A stretch of DNA of 64,000 bases. It comes from Elephas maximus indicus. Its lineage: Eukaryota > Chordata > Mammalia > Proboscidea > Elephantidae. Of this stretch, positions 33,335 through 44,266 are shown piece by piece; position 1 is the first letter of the stretch; every line of letters starts with the position of its first letter. The stretch is from contig NC_064842.1 of the NCBI RefSeq assembly GCF_024166365.1, positions 17,145,001 through 17,209,000 of the forward strand, given 5' to 3'. The translations under genes were made by a program, and so were the position numbers. The notes beneath the pieces are model-generated. The model saw only the letters and a list, made by a program, of their open reading frames with translations. It had not been told where the DNA came from and made no database searches.

Positions 33335-33875
33335 TGGATAAATCTAACAAAATATGTGAAGACCTCTACAACAAAATATTGCTGAAAGAAATTAAAGACC
33401 TAAATAAGAAACGTATTTTGTTCATAGATAAGAAGACTTGACATTGTTAAGATGTCAAGTCTCCCCAAATCACTCTTCAGATTCCATAGAATCCTAATCG
33501 AAATACCAACAAACAAGCTTATACTAAAATTTTTGAGGAAATGCAAAGTCCTAGAATAACCTAAAACTTTGAAAAAGTAGAAATAAAAGAAGACTTAGCT
33601 CTGGTGGTGCAGTAGGTAAGAGATCAGCTGCTAACCAAAAGGTCAGCAGTTCAAATCCACCAGCCACTCCTTGGAAACCTACAGGATAGTTCTACTCTGT
33701 CCTACAGGGTCACTATAAGTTGGAATGGACTCAATGGTGATGGGAATACTACATGATTTTAAGATGTACTATTAAGCTATATTAACCAAGACAGTGTGGT
33801 ATTGGAATATGATTAGACATGTATAACAGAATAGGGTCCATAATTTCACCCAGACTATCCAGTCAATTAATTTTC
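33335..33875 (+). repeat. L1 ORF2 fragment, sense, with SINE inside
   Basis: Typical L1 ORF2 text: GACCTCTACAACAAAATATT, GAAATTAAAGACCTAAATAA, TCCATAGAATCCTAATCGAA, then after the SINE AACCAAGACAGTGTGGTATT and CCAGTCAATTA. No open frame survives. Confidence 0.85.
33599..33745 (+). repeat. AfroSINE inserted in L1 ORF2
   Basis: Short-type sense copy (TCTGGTGGTGCAGTAGGTAA, GCAGTTCAAATCCACCAGCC, AGTTGGAATGGACTCAATGG). L1 sequence lies on both sides. I could not pick out a clean target duplication. Confidence 0.88.
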
Positions 33876-34164
33876 TTGGTATTAGACATTCTATGGGTAC
33901 TTTATTGAGGCTCTACAATGGTTGCTTTGGCTATTTCTCAATACCTATGTAAAAAAATTAAGTTATCATGACTATGTTTTATAGCGTAGAAATTGAACTT
34001 TAGTCCCTGCGCTGGAACAGACTCAGAAAATTTTCTGAGATTGTGTGTGCCTTGCCAATGAGCAATCTCTTGGCCCTTCTTTGTGCACTCAGTCAAGTGG
34101 CCTACTCCTAACTAAAACAAGGATGTGTTCTTAATCAGCAACATAAAATAACTTTCAATCATTC

Positions 34165-34345
34165 AGGAAAAATTTATTGTTATATCTTTTTAATGAGTAT
34201 TTTTATCTTTATGAAATGCCTATCTGGTAATATTCCTTACCCTTAAGTCTACTTTGTCTGATACTGATATAAGCGCTCCAGCTTTCTTATGGTTAGTGTT
34301 TGGAATATATGTTGTATGTTTTCCCATCCTTTTCCTTTTAATACA
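34165..34345 (-). repeat. L1 ORF2 fragment, antisense
   Basis: CTTAAGTCTACTTTGTCTGA, ATACTGATATAAGCGCTCCA and TTCTTATGGTTAGTGTTTGG match the antisense L1 ORF2 pattern. It lies about 300 bp from a sense L1 fragment, so it is a separate insertion. Confidence 0.75.
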
Positions 34346-34523
34346 CGTGTATTTTTATATGCTCCTTTATATTGCTTTTTCCTCTGGAACACTATCCCCC
34401 ACAAATTCCAGTTGCGTAGCCCCTGCAACTCCAATCTTTGTTTTCTCAACTCAGACAAGATCTCTGTGCTCTGCTTGGGTCCCCGCCCCATCTTTCCAAG
34501 GCAGTTCAAGAAAGCTGAGGTGA

Positions 34524-34930
34524 TTGTTGTTGTTATTAGACGCTGCTGAGTCAGCTCCAACACATGGCAACCCATGTACAACAGAATGAAACATTGCCTG
34601 GTGTTGTACTATCTTCACGATCGTTGGTATGCTGGAGTCCGTTGTTGGCAGCCACAGTGTATTTTGAGTGCCTTCCAACCTAAGGAGGCTCATCTTCCAG
34701 CACTATATCAAACAGTATTTTGTTGTACCCCATAGGGTTTTCACTGGTTAATTTTCAGAAGTAGATTGCCAATTCTTTCTTCCTAGTCTCTCTTAGTCTG
34801 GAAACTCCGCTGAAACCTGTCCACCATGGGTGACCTTGCTGGTATTTGAAACACTAGTGGCATAGCTTCTAGCATCACAGCAAAGTGTAAGCCACTGTAG
34901 TACGACAAACTGACAGCCGGGTAGTGGGTT
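34524..34930 (-). repeat. Long SINE with a different head, antisense
   Basis: Tail TTGTTGTTGTTATTAGACGC and body TTTTCAGAAGTAGATTGCCA plus CTCCGCTGAAACCTGTCCAC are shared with the tRNA-Gly-headed SINE. The head (read on minus: GGCTGTCAGTTTGTCGTACT, GATGCTAGAAGCTATGCCAC) is not tRNA-like to my eye. A middle block at 34620-34700 is unique to it in this window. Confidence 0.7.
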
Positions 34931-35241
34931 GATCATAGGGCTCACCTTGTTTACTTCCTTCATTTCAGGAATCACGTTCTACACATTCTATACTGCCTCC
35001 CATATTAGTATCTGAACACAGTTGTTTCATATATTTTGTCCAGTTTGCTAGTTACTTATGCCAGAAAGGAAAGCTCCATTTCAACTACTCATTCATTGCC
35101 ACAATAGGTTATAGGTTTGTTTTTTTAATCTGAGTCAATACAAGCTTAATCTAAAACACCTGTGTTAAAAGGACTGTTTCATGTAATATGGGCTATGATA
35201 ACAATAGAAACTTAGTTATGGGAGAACCAAATAGTATTACC

Positions 35242-35446
35242 CAATCCTGGCAGAGCAACAGTTAACAGCTCAAGTGCTAACTGAAAGGTTGATGGTTAGA
35301 ACCCACCCTGCAGCTGGTGGGAGAAAGATCTGGTGATCTGCTCCTGCAAAGATTACAGCCAAGAAAACCCTATGAGTCAGTTCTACTCTGTCACATGGGG
35401 TCTCTATGAGTCGAAAATCGACTAAACGGTACCTAACAATAACAAC
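35242..35446 (+). repeat. AfroSINE, diverged, RTE-like CAA tail
   Basis: Head GGCAGAGCAACAGTTAACAG and GGTTGATGGTTAGAACCCAC, body GAAAGATCTGGTGATCTGCT, end ACGGTACCTAACAATAACAA C. This end is the RTE type, not the T-rich AfroSINE end. Confidence 0.85.
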
Positions 35447-35539
35447 AGTGCATATTTTAGGTGAGGGTGGAGAACTGGAAAGGCTTTCAGAGGACACTCA
35501 AGTTGAGTCTTGAAGTAGCTCAAACTTTACAAGTCTAAA

Positions 35540-36447
35540 TCAGAACTCCTGACCCCCAAACCTGCTCCTACCAGTCTTCCGTACCTCAGTTAATGGTGAC
35601 TCCATCCTTAGAGTTCTTTAGACCAAAACCTTGAAGTCATCCTTGTTTCCTTTCTTTCTCTTTTATGCCACATCCAAACCATCAACCTATCCTGTGAGAC
35701 TTACGTTTAAGCTATATCCAGAATTCAACCATGTCTCATCACCTCTACTGCTACCACTAGTTGGTCCAAGCCACCATCATTTCTTGAGGATTTTTGCAGA
35801 ATTTTCTTAAGAGGTCTCCTGCTTCCACCCTTGCCTGTCTACAGTCTATTCTCAACCCAGAAGCCAGAGTGAATCTTTTAATATGTAGCTCCCCTGCTCA
35901 AACCCTCCAACGGCTCCTCATCTCACTTAGAGTAAATGGTCTGCAGGGTCTCCCCAGATCTTTTTCACTTGTATTTTACTCTTCTGCATCTTGTTCACTC
36001 TCCTCAGACCTCGCTGGCCTTCTTCCTGTTCCTCGCACATTCAAGGCACATCCCTGCTTCTGGGTCTTCACCCTTGCCCTTCACTTTCCTCTTAATATTC
36101 TCCCTAATGCTCACATATTTGCTTCTTCATTTCCTTTAAGTCTTTTCTTAAATGTCACCTACTTGGTGAGGCCTTCTCTGAACATGCATTTAAAAATGAA
36201 ACAACCCCCACACCCGCTCTGCACTCCCCATCCTTTTCCCCGCTTGCTTTTTCTCATAGCACTTAGTTGTTTCTAGCCCATTATATAATTTACCTATTTG
36301 TTCCTCCCACCACCACCATCACAGCCACTAGGATGCAAGCTGTACAAGCCAGGAAGTTTTATCTGTTTTATTGGCTGATGCCCAGCACCTACAATACTGC
36401 TTGGCACAGAGGAAACCTCAGTAAATATTCTAAGAATAAGTGAATGT
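35540..36447 (+). repeat. L2 LINE 3' region, sense, about 900 bp
   Basis: The longest clear L2 copy. Order: AGTCATCCTTGTTTCC, AGCCACCATCATTTCTTGAG, GCCAGAGTGAATCTTTTAAT, CTCAAACCCTCCAACGGCTC, AAGTCTTTTCTTAAATGTCA, TTGGTGAGGCCTTCTCTGAA and TTGGCACAGAGGAAACCTCA. A 160-codon frame (35794-36276) lies in it; L2 knowledge places this stretch mostly downstream of the RT domain, so it is not a gene. Confidence 0.8.
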
Positions 36448-36479
36448 TGAAGAAGAGTTAGAAGTGAGGTAATTAGTGA

Positions 36480-37020
36480 AGATTACCATTTCAGGATGAG
36501 GGGATGGCATGGAAAAGCACTTAAGGGGAAAGAGGGTGATATGATCAGGAAACTAAAATTAAACGGATATAATTGGAATGAAGGGCATGTGGGAATATGG
36601 CCAAGAGGCAGAGGCTGGTTTGCCAAGCTAAGGCGTTTGAACTTCAGCCTAAAGGCAGTGGGGTGTTATCGAAAGATTTTAAGATGAGGGGGTGGAGGGC
36701 ACGGTAAAACCTGATCTGATTAGTAATTTAGACATTTCACTCCGGCAGAAGATATCAGTTTAGAGATGGGGAGGCCAGAGACAAGGAGACCAGTTGGTTC
36801 TCATTTCAATAGCTTGATGCTGAATGATAAGAATCTGAATTAAGTCAGCAGCCAGAGGCATTGAGAAGAGAGGGGATGGACATGAGACATATTTAGGATG
36901 TGAAATCTTCAAGACTTGGTAAACAAGTAGGTTGTGAGGTGTGGAGGAGAACAGGAGCCTGGGATGACAACCAGATTTCTAGCTTGGGTGACTTGAGGGA
37001 TGATGTTGCCATCAACTGAA
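36480..37020 (-). repeat. L2-like LINE, antisense
   Basis: GATTTTAAGATGAGGGGGTG, AACCTGATCTGATTAGTAAT and AGGAGCCTGGGATGACAACC follow the antisense L2 order upstream of the region seen in other copies. Facing the sense L2 copy at 35540-36447. Confidence 0.5.
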
Positions 37021-39834
37021 TATAGAGGTAAAGCAATCATGCAGCCTCACTTGTCATCTTCCTGTTACCGGCTGGTGAGGGCCAGTGATGATGGGACTCC
37101 AAGCCCAAGCCGTTTGTCTGTGTTTCCCATATGTGCAAGCCCAGCTGATGGCAGGAAGTCTGACACAGAGACCATTAGTCAGCAGTCTCCCTTCCATTAT
37201 GAAAGACCATAATATAAGCGTTGCTTTAATTTGTTAGACAGGACTTTGTGACTTCTTGCCGCACCTTAGCTGCCTCATGAAGCAACAGAAGAAGGAAATT
37301 ATGCATGAGTTTCCCTAAAGAGAAGTTCAGATCTGTCTAAGGTTACAAAAGTACAGGTAGCAGAGATCATCGCTACATCATCCACCATAACCACAAATAT
37401 TTATGCAAAGCATGGTGCTCAACACTGAGCTCATGCGTCTTTGGGGAGCTAACCTATGCCTCTCATTTCTGAGATCTTTCCCCTTAATTTGAGTGTTGAG
37501 GGCAATGGTGAAGAAGACACTTTGGTAACCAGCCTGCTGAACCTCAGAGTCAATGGTCAGCCAGACCACCTTTACCAATGAACCCAAGCTGTCTGAAGTC
37601 CCTCCTCAGGCTGGAAAAGACCCAAGAAGAGAGTCTGAAGCATCTTTCACCTATCAGAGGGACCAGGCTGACAGGTGAAAGCGGGGTCTGAAGCAAAGGG
37701 ACTATATGCAGAGATAGTGGGAGAAGGAGTGGATTTAGTAGGGGGGAACATCCTGGAAAGATTCCCTGAGGGTCTGAAAAGGAAAACAGAACATACCTGT
37801 GGTACGGAGAGAGCTGTTAAAGCCACTCACCTGGATACAAGCTGCTTAGACAGCAATGGCCCTCCGTTTTACGGAACGGAGGTTGTGAGGAATGGTAGCA
37901 GCGGGGTGAGGATTTAAAGGCATGCTCTGTAGGTGTGTGTTCACTCAGCTAAAAGGCCTTCATTAAGCACCTACACGCACATAAAATAATAGGTAGCAAC
38001 ACAAAATTGTCACATGAGTGGAATAAACAGATCACCATAGACTGGTACAGTTGAAGGTAGCTTTATGCATATATAAAGTGTTACACCTAATTAGAAGAAT
38101 GACACATATGTAATTTCTTTTTTTAATGATGCTGCTAATGATGGCAATTTTGCTATGCATCAAATACCCAGTGAGAGAGTTGAGTATCTACTCCTTGGCT
38201 TTAAGAGTAATATCCCATGGTTTTGAAGTAGCTAACTTCTCTTGGCTGTCAACCCAACCATCAACTGACCCTACTACGAGTTTCAATGAGTGGATCAAGT
38301 CAGAAGGCCCACCTTCATAGTAAACATCTAAAAAATGATAAAAGAAATGAAAACATTTTGAGTTCAAAAGAGCCTTTTAGATCCTGAGGGTTTTTTTGTT
38401 GGTTCATTTTTGTTTTTCTTTTCCAGCTATTTGTTTTGTTCTTTAGGAGATGGGGAGCTTTCTTTATTAAAACTTAACCTGAACTGTTGGACAGAAATGA
38501 AGGAAAAAACTTGCCCTGAATGTCCAAACAGATCTTGTGTAATCTTATCACCCTGAATGGAAATAAGTTGTCCTCTATGCCACTGTACAACACCAACTTC
38601 TCTTTACTTTTTCATATATGATAAGCACCATTGAAGGAAGCAGAAGGCTGCTGTAGAAAACAGTATATTAAAAAATTAAAAAAAAAAAAACTTCTATTTT
38701 CTGAAACAGCAGTCATAGCACACAGTTTGACTACAGGAAAATGCACCTGAATCACTCGGAGGTCATAGGGTGACTGTGTTGTTCACTCTTCAAACATATT
38801 ACCATATTTTTGTGCAAATAATGCCCATCTTCCGTTTGTCTGCCAACCACACCCTCCCCCTGCGAGGTATTTTTGTAAGTGCATTATGCTAATTTTTTTT
38901 TACAACAACATGTAAAAAAAACTGGCACAGTGGCACTTATGAAAATACCTTTCATGGGCAGGGTGCAGTTGGCAAACAAATGTAAAAGGCATGAGTTATT
39001 TTCATAAAAATACAGTAATATTTCAGATAAAGCTCCGGTTCCCCTTTTGCCGATATGTTTACAATTTCTTTGTCTGTACAGAAAAGAGGAAGTATTACAA
39101 TATGATTGAGTTCCCTTAAATAGTGACATGGTAAAATGTGTGAAAACTGACAGCAAAAGTAAATGACTGTAAGTAAGTTCTTCACGAAACTTCTTGAATT
39201 TTGTTCTGATGAAAGAAAACTGGGCTTTTCAATGCAGTTTGGTATTTCAAAGAGTATATTTGTGAAACATATACTCTGATATACTTACAGGTGTTGACTT
39301 GAGGGGAAAATTTTAATTTTTTCGGGACAAAAACCTACCAAAATATCTAACCATAGTAATAAAAACTGGTACAGTTGCCATAGAGCTAATGGATCAGGAA
39401 CACCAGTTCTACTGAAACGTTTTTTTTACCGCTGAGGGCAATACTCCACTCTGCTGATCATCAGAACTACCCTTGAGTGGAAGAACTAAGGACCTGTAGC
39501 CTCTACCTCCTTGTGTATTGGCCCAGAGCAGTGGTACGTTATAGACAAATGGGATAGCCTTAGTAGTCCAAGTTCTAAAAATGCCCTTTGGGGCCTCTCT
39601 GGGGTAACCAGACATTCATTTTCAAAACATTTAAAAGCTTCTTTCTGAAGAAAAACTATATCTAATTAGCTGTTGGCTTGGAGATTAACGATAACTTACA
39701 ATGTAATTTAATTCTTCTCCCCCACAAGAAACAATCTATGGGGTAAAGGACCTAGTTTTACCCTAAGTAAGGTGGCCTTTGTCCTTGGCTCTGGAGAAAT
39801 AGCCCTTGGGGGAATTGGGGAGCCTTGGTCTGGG
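37021..39834. other. Repeat-poor, no gene recognised
   Basis: About 2.8 kb of AT-rich sequence with no SINE and no LINE that I can name. Open frames are below 91 codons, several of them on the minus strand around 38.9-39.2 kb and mutually overlapping. A-runs lie at 38683 and T-runs at 38893. The lack of SINEs is notable compared with the flanks. Confidence 0.5.
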
Positions 39835-40158
39835 ACTTTCAGGCCACACCTGAGAATTTGTGCTGGCTAGTGAAAAATTTTTTTTTTCTAGTGAGGACTG
39901 GCCAAACCAGAAAAGACTCACCTGGGAGGCTGACAGTAACTAGCCTGGGGAGGCATGATTTAGCCTATCATGCAGGACTGGCCAATAAAAGCCTGGAACA
40001 GGAAAGGCTCAGTTTCCTGGTTGATAAGAATACCTGCTCTTGGGAAGGTAGTATAACCCTTGGGACATGAAAGTTCCGTGTTGGTAACTCTCCCAGACCT
40101 CACCCTAGGTGTTTATTCACTTGTACTCTTTTTGGCTGTAATAAATCTGTAGTCATAA

Positions 40159-40330
40159 AAAAAAAACAAAAACCAAACCCAGTGCCATCAAGTTGATTCC
40201 AACTCATCGCGACCCTACAGGACAGAGTAGAACTGCCCCATAGAGTTTCCAAGAAGCGCCTGGTGGATTCGAACTGCTGACCTTTTGGTTAGCAGCCGTA
40301 GCATTTAACCACTACGCCACCAGGGTTTCC
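40159..40330 (-). repeat. AfroSINE, young-looking, perfect 12-bp TSD
   Basis: Full short-type copy with few changes, flanked by CTGTAGTCATAA at 40147-40158 and 40331-40342. On its own sense strand the element ends GGGTTTGGTTTTTG plus a T-run, so the tail is T-rich, not A-rich. Confidence 0.95.
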
Positions 40331-40353
40331 CTGTAGTCATAAGTACGGTATAA

Positions 40354-40503
40354 AAAACAAACAAACTTATTGCCGTTGAGTTCATCCCGACTTATAGTGA
40401 CCCTATAGGACAGAGTAGAACTGTCCAAGGAGCAGCTGGTGGATGTGAACTGCCAACATTTGGTTAGCAGCCATAGCCCTTAACCACTATGCCACTAAGG
40501 GTC
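40354..40503 (-). repeat. AfroSINE with small body deletion
   Basis: Antisense copy missing the CCCATAGGGTTTC block (AACTGTCCAAGGAGC instead). Flanks AAGTACGGTAT (40341-40351) and AAGTATGGTGT (40504-40514) look like an imperfect duplication that overlaps the end of the previous SINE's duplication. Confidence 0.88.
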
Positions 40504-40979
40504 AAGTATGGTGTATTGTCCATGAATTCTGAGTCATTCCAGCAAATTATTGAGCCCAAAGGGGCAGTAGGAGACAGGTCAGAAAGCAAGAGTGTTGTCT
40601 GGATTCCTGAGCTGGCGGCTGGTATCCTGAAGGGGCAGTGGAAAAAGAAAAAAAAAACCAGCCTCAAATTTGTGCCCAGCAGGTCAGAAGGTTGGGGTGT
40701 TGTGTGGACTCCCCAAATTTATGGCTGGAATCTATTTGGCAGTTTGAAGGAAGGTGTCCTTTTAACTTGTGAGCTCTGACTTAGCTCAGGATGACTAAGG
40801 TCAGAGAGAGAGAGTGCTCTAAGGGCAGCTGGTGATGACAATGGAGAAGTGGGAATGTGAGGAGTGGGTCAATCTCCACATTTTGGGGATTGGATTCATG
40901 CAGCACTTTACCACACACACTCCCTAAATCAATAACAAACACATTTTCCACCTCAGAGGATTTCACCATCCCTGTCTGT

Positions 40980-41800
40980 TACTATGGCTGCTAAACAAAT
41001 CACCTTAAAACATAGTAATCCCATGCTATATATTACCTCTCACTGTTTCTGTGGTCTGAAATTCAAGCCAGGCATAGTAGGGACGGCTGGTTTCTGATCC
41101 ACAATGTCTGGGGCATCAACTGGTAGACTCAGAGGTGGGGGGTTGGACTCATCTGAAGGAACATTCACTCACATGATACAACTGCAGTTAATGCTGGCAC
41201 ATGGCTGGGGGCTAGCTGGAGCTGTTAGCTGGGATATCCTCAGTAGACGTCTCCATGCGGGCTCGGTTTTCTCACAATAGGGTACCTGAGTTCTAAGGGC
41301 AAGCATCCCAAGGGAGGGAGAAAGAGAGAGAGAGATGGAAGTTATATCCTTTTTATGGCCTAGCTTTCAAAGTCACATAGCAACTCTTCAGCCATACCCC
41401 AACGCTTGAGGCAATCACAAGTGCCTGCCCCAATTCAAAGGAAGGGAACATAGATCCCACAGATCTGTGGGAGAAGTGTCATTCTCATTGTAAGGAAAGC
41501 ATGTAACCAGTAACCGGTTGCCCTGAGTCAACTGTGACTCATGTTGACCCCACGTGTGTCAGAGCAGACCTGTGCACCAGAGAGTTTTCAAAGGCTGACT
41601 TTTCAGAAGTAGGGTGTCAGGCCTTTCTTCTAAGGCACTTCTGGGTAGATTCAAACTTCCAACTTTTCAGTTAGCAGCCGAGTGTGCTAACTGTTTATAT
41701 TATCCAGGGACTCCAAGAAAAGCATGTAGGGTAGAATAAACACGTAGGTGGAGCCATGTTTGGAAAATATAATCTGCCACACTATGCTCCTAGAAAGGCA
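40980..41800 (-). mobile_element. Old LTR (MLT1-like), antisense, with SINE
   Basis: CTGCTAAACAAATCACCTTA, CACTGTTTCTGTGGTCTGAA, GATGGAAGTTATATCCTTTT, TATGGCCTAGCTTTCAAAGT and GAAAATATAATCTGCCACAC follow an old mammalian LTR pattern in antisense. Assignment to MLT1 rather than a neighbouring family is uncertain. Confidence 0.5.
41506..41717 (-). repeat. AfroSINE longer variant in LTR, 10-bp TSD
   Basis: Longer-body copy (TTTTCAGAAGTAGGGTGTCA, GGCCTTTCTTCTAAGGCACT), flanked by AAAGCATGTA at 41496-41505 and 41718-41727. Confidence 0.9.
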
Positions 41801-41999
41801 TTACAGATTCATCTCATAGCTGCTGCATGATTTAAATTTTAATATATTTTATTACAAATATAATATCTGCTCATGTGGAAAATTCAGAAAAATGTAAAAA
41901 TAAAATAATATTCCAATAAAACCCCAACACTGTAATTAACCACAATTAGAGAAGATTAAAGTTTTCATTTACATAGTCTCATATACTATTTTCCCCTGT

Positions 42000-42440
42000 G
42001 GTTTCTTCCACTGCCTTTTCTCCCCAACTTTTAATGGAAAATTTGAGAGAGTAGTACAAGGAGTACCCATTAATGATCCACACAGATTTAATTAATATTA
42101 ATATTTTGCAAGATTTGTTTTATCTCAATTTTTTTCTTGCTGAGCCGTGAGGAAGTTAATTCAGATATCCTGATATTGTCTGTAGCTATTGCTGTAGCAA
42201 CATGCGTCTCCTAAGAATGACATTATTCTAAATAATCACGCCGTTATTATATAAGAATAATAGACTCATAATATTACCTAATACCCATTTTAGATTAAAA
42301 TTTCCCCAAAGAGGTTCTTCTGGTTCTAATTAAGTAATTTATGTATATGCGTCGTGACATATAATATTTCTAAATTTTGACTTACCCAGTTATTATTTTC
42401 CCAAATATTTAGTAAACAAGAAATCCACGTTAGAATGCAG
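42000..42440. repeat. Old L1-type 3' UTR-like sequence
   Basis: GGAAAATTTGAGAGAGTAGT, AAGGAGTACCCATTAATGAT, ATTAATATTTTGCAAGATTT and TAATACCCATTTTAGATTAA resemble the widespread old L1 3' UTR pattern. Orientation not assigned. Confidence 0.45.
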
Positions 42441-42497
42441 AGATGGTGAAACTCAGAGATTAGAGCCAGGACGGGCCTTAGAAATCATCTAATCCAG

Positions 42498-43630
42498 CCA
42501 TCTAAGATGCATCAGTTGGTCCCGATTCACTTGGAGCAGAGGAGAATGAAGAACACTGAAGACACAAGGAAAATTAGCCCAAGAGACAAAAGGGCCACAT
42601 AAACCAGAGACTCCATCAGCCTGAGACCAGAAGAACCAGATAATACCTGGCTATGACCAATGACTGCCCTGACAGGGAACACAACAGAGTCCCTGACAGA
42701 GCGGGAGAAAAGTCTGGAGCAGAATTCAAATTCACGTAAAAAGACCAGACTTAATGGTCTGACTGAGACTGGAGGAACCCCTGAAGTCATGGCTCCCAGA
42801 GGCTGTCAACCTAGAGCAAAAACCATTCCTGAAGCCCACTCTTCAGACAAAGATTAGACTGAACTATAAAACATAGAATAGTACTCGTGAAAGGTGTGCT
42901 TCTTAGTTTAAGCTGATACACGAGACCAAACTGGCAGCTCTTGCCCAGAGGCAGGATGAGAAGGCAGGAAGGGACAGGAGCTGGTTGGATGGTGTCACAG
43001 ATTGAATCGTGTCCCCGAAAAATACCCGTCAACTTGGCTAGGTCGTGATTCCCAGTATTGTGTGATTGTCTACCATTTTGTTATCTGATGTGATTTACCT
43101 GTGTATTGTAAATCCTATCACTATGATGTAATGAGATGTATTAGTGACAGTCAAATTGCTAAAATCTACAAGATTAGTGTCTCTTAAGAGAGAAGCAAGC
43201 AGAAAGACACGGCGGTGTCATACCACCAAGAAAGCAGTACCAGGAGCAGAGCACATCCTTTGGGCCTGAGGTTCCTGCACTGAGATGCTCCCAGGCCAAG
43301 GGAACACTGATGATAGGGACCTTCCTCCAGAGCCGACAGAGAGAGAAAAACCTTTCCCTGGAGCCAGAGACCTGAATTCAGACTTCTAGCCTACTGGACT
43401 GTGAGAGAATAAACTTCTTTTTGTTAAAGCTATCCACACGTAGTATTTCTGTTACAGCAGCACTAGATGACTAAGACAGATGGACACGGGAAACCTGAGG
43501 TGGAAAGGAGGAGTGTGCTGTCACATTCTAGGGATTGCAACTAGTCGTCACATAACAATATGTATATAAATTTTTGTATGAGAAACTAACTTGAGCTGTA
43601 AACTTTCACCTAAAGCACAATTAAAAAAAA
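42498..43630 (+). repeat. L1 3' end, sense, 16-bp TSD, LTR inside
   Basis: 5'-truncated L1 3' UTR (CAGCCTGAGACCAGAAGAAC, TGACTGCCCTGACAGGGAAC, AGACTTAATGGTCTGACTGA, ATTAGACTGAACTATAAAAC), resuming after the LTR at 43484 and ending ACCTAAAGCACAATT plus an A-tail. Flanked by AAATCATCTAATCCAG at 42482-42497 and 43631-43646. Confidence 0.92.
42993..43478 (+). mobile_element. Solo LTR, MLT1/MaLR-like, 5-bp TSD
   Basis: Starts TGTCACAGATTGAATCGTGT and ends GACTAAGACA, with TG...CA ends and the duplication GATGG at 42988-42992 and 43479-43483. GTGAGAGAATAAACTTC holds the polyA signal. It is an old retroviral-type LTR without any internal coding part, probably the product of LTR-LTR recombination. 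Confidence 0.88.
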
Positions 43631-43646
43631 AAATCATCTAATCCAG

Positions 43647-44266
43647 ATTACACATGTTTTCAGATGAGCTCATCAGTGACCATTTTAGAGGAATTTACAG
43701 GAAATTTAAGGCTCTAGAAACATACAGTTTTCATACGTAGGAGCCCAATTTTGAAATTCTGCACATTAGGTAAGATGATCAGAACCTCGTGTTATCTGAT
43801 CTTCATTCATCATCTTCCAGTTACATGGATTTTCTTGACTGTCCTGTCAGAGCTGAAGGAGCAGGACAACCTTTGTGTATTGGAGATTGTCTGTTGATCA
43901 ACCATACACACTCAGAAGCATGGTGGGTTTTCTCCAGCACTATGAGCTGAATTTAAGTAAAGCTGAAACCGAGATCAGTTTGGATCCTTTCCCGTGGACC
44001 AGCAGGTAGGCATTGCCTGTTCCTGTCCTTGGCTTTAACCTGCTGAGCAATGTAGTTGGTGAGTGGGAGTCAATATTTGGGGTTTTATTTTCCTGGTTTA
44101 ACAGTTCTTAATGCTGCTGGCTCGCAGTGAAATTCAGGACAAGGTCCTTCTGTTACTTTAGGGTTGGCCTGATGGGCAAGGGGTCTGTCCAGCCCAAAAC
44201 AAAATGAAATCATTTTTTCATTCATATGCTAGTCCCTGTACTCAAGAATAGTTGCTTTAGGGATGG
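43647..44266. other. Old repeat remainder, then unassigned
   Basis: The first 75 bp continue the old element interrupted by the L1 at 42498 (core CTTAGAAATCATCTAATCCAG on the left, TTTTCAGATGAGCTCATCAG on the right). The rest has no assignable feature. Confidence 0.4.

Larger units (their letters stand above)
39835..40800 (+). mobile_element. Probable ERV-type LTR, split by two SINEs
   Basis: Contains a TATA-like CAATAAAAGCC at about 39979, a polyA-signal-like GCTGTAATAAATCTG at 40137-40149, and downstream GAGTCATTCCAGCAAATTAT and GAGCTCTGACTTAGC, a layout seen in class I or class III ERV LTRs. Two AfroSINEs separate the signal from the downstream part. Family and exact ends uncertain; no coding viral region is seen. 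Confidence 0.45.

Noticed and set aside
35794..36276. 160-codon open frame, plus strand
   Set aside because: Lies wholly in an L2 copy and does not match the RT domain; overlapping frames of similar length exist on the same strand.
42993..43478. Sign of an intact endogenous retrovirus
   Set aside because: Only a single LTR with its 5-bp duplication is present; no gag, pol or env sequence is seen near it.
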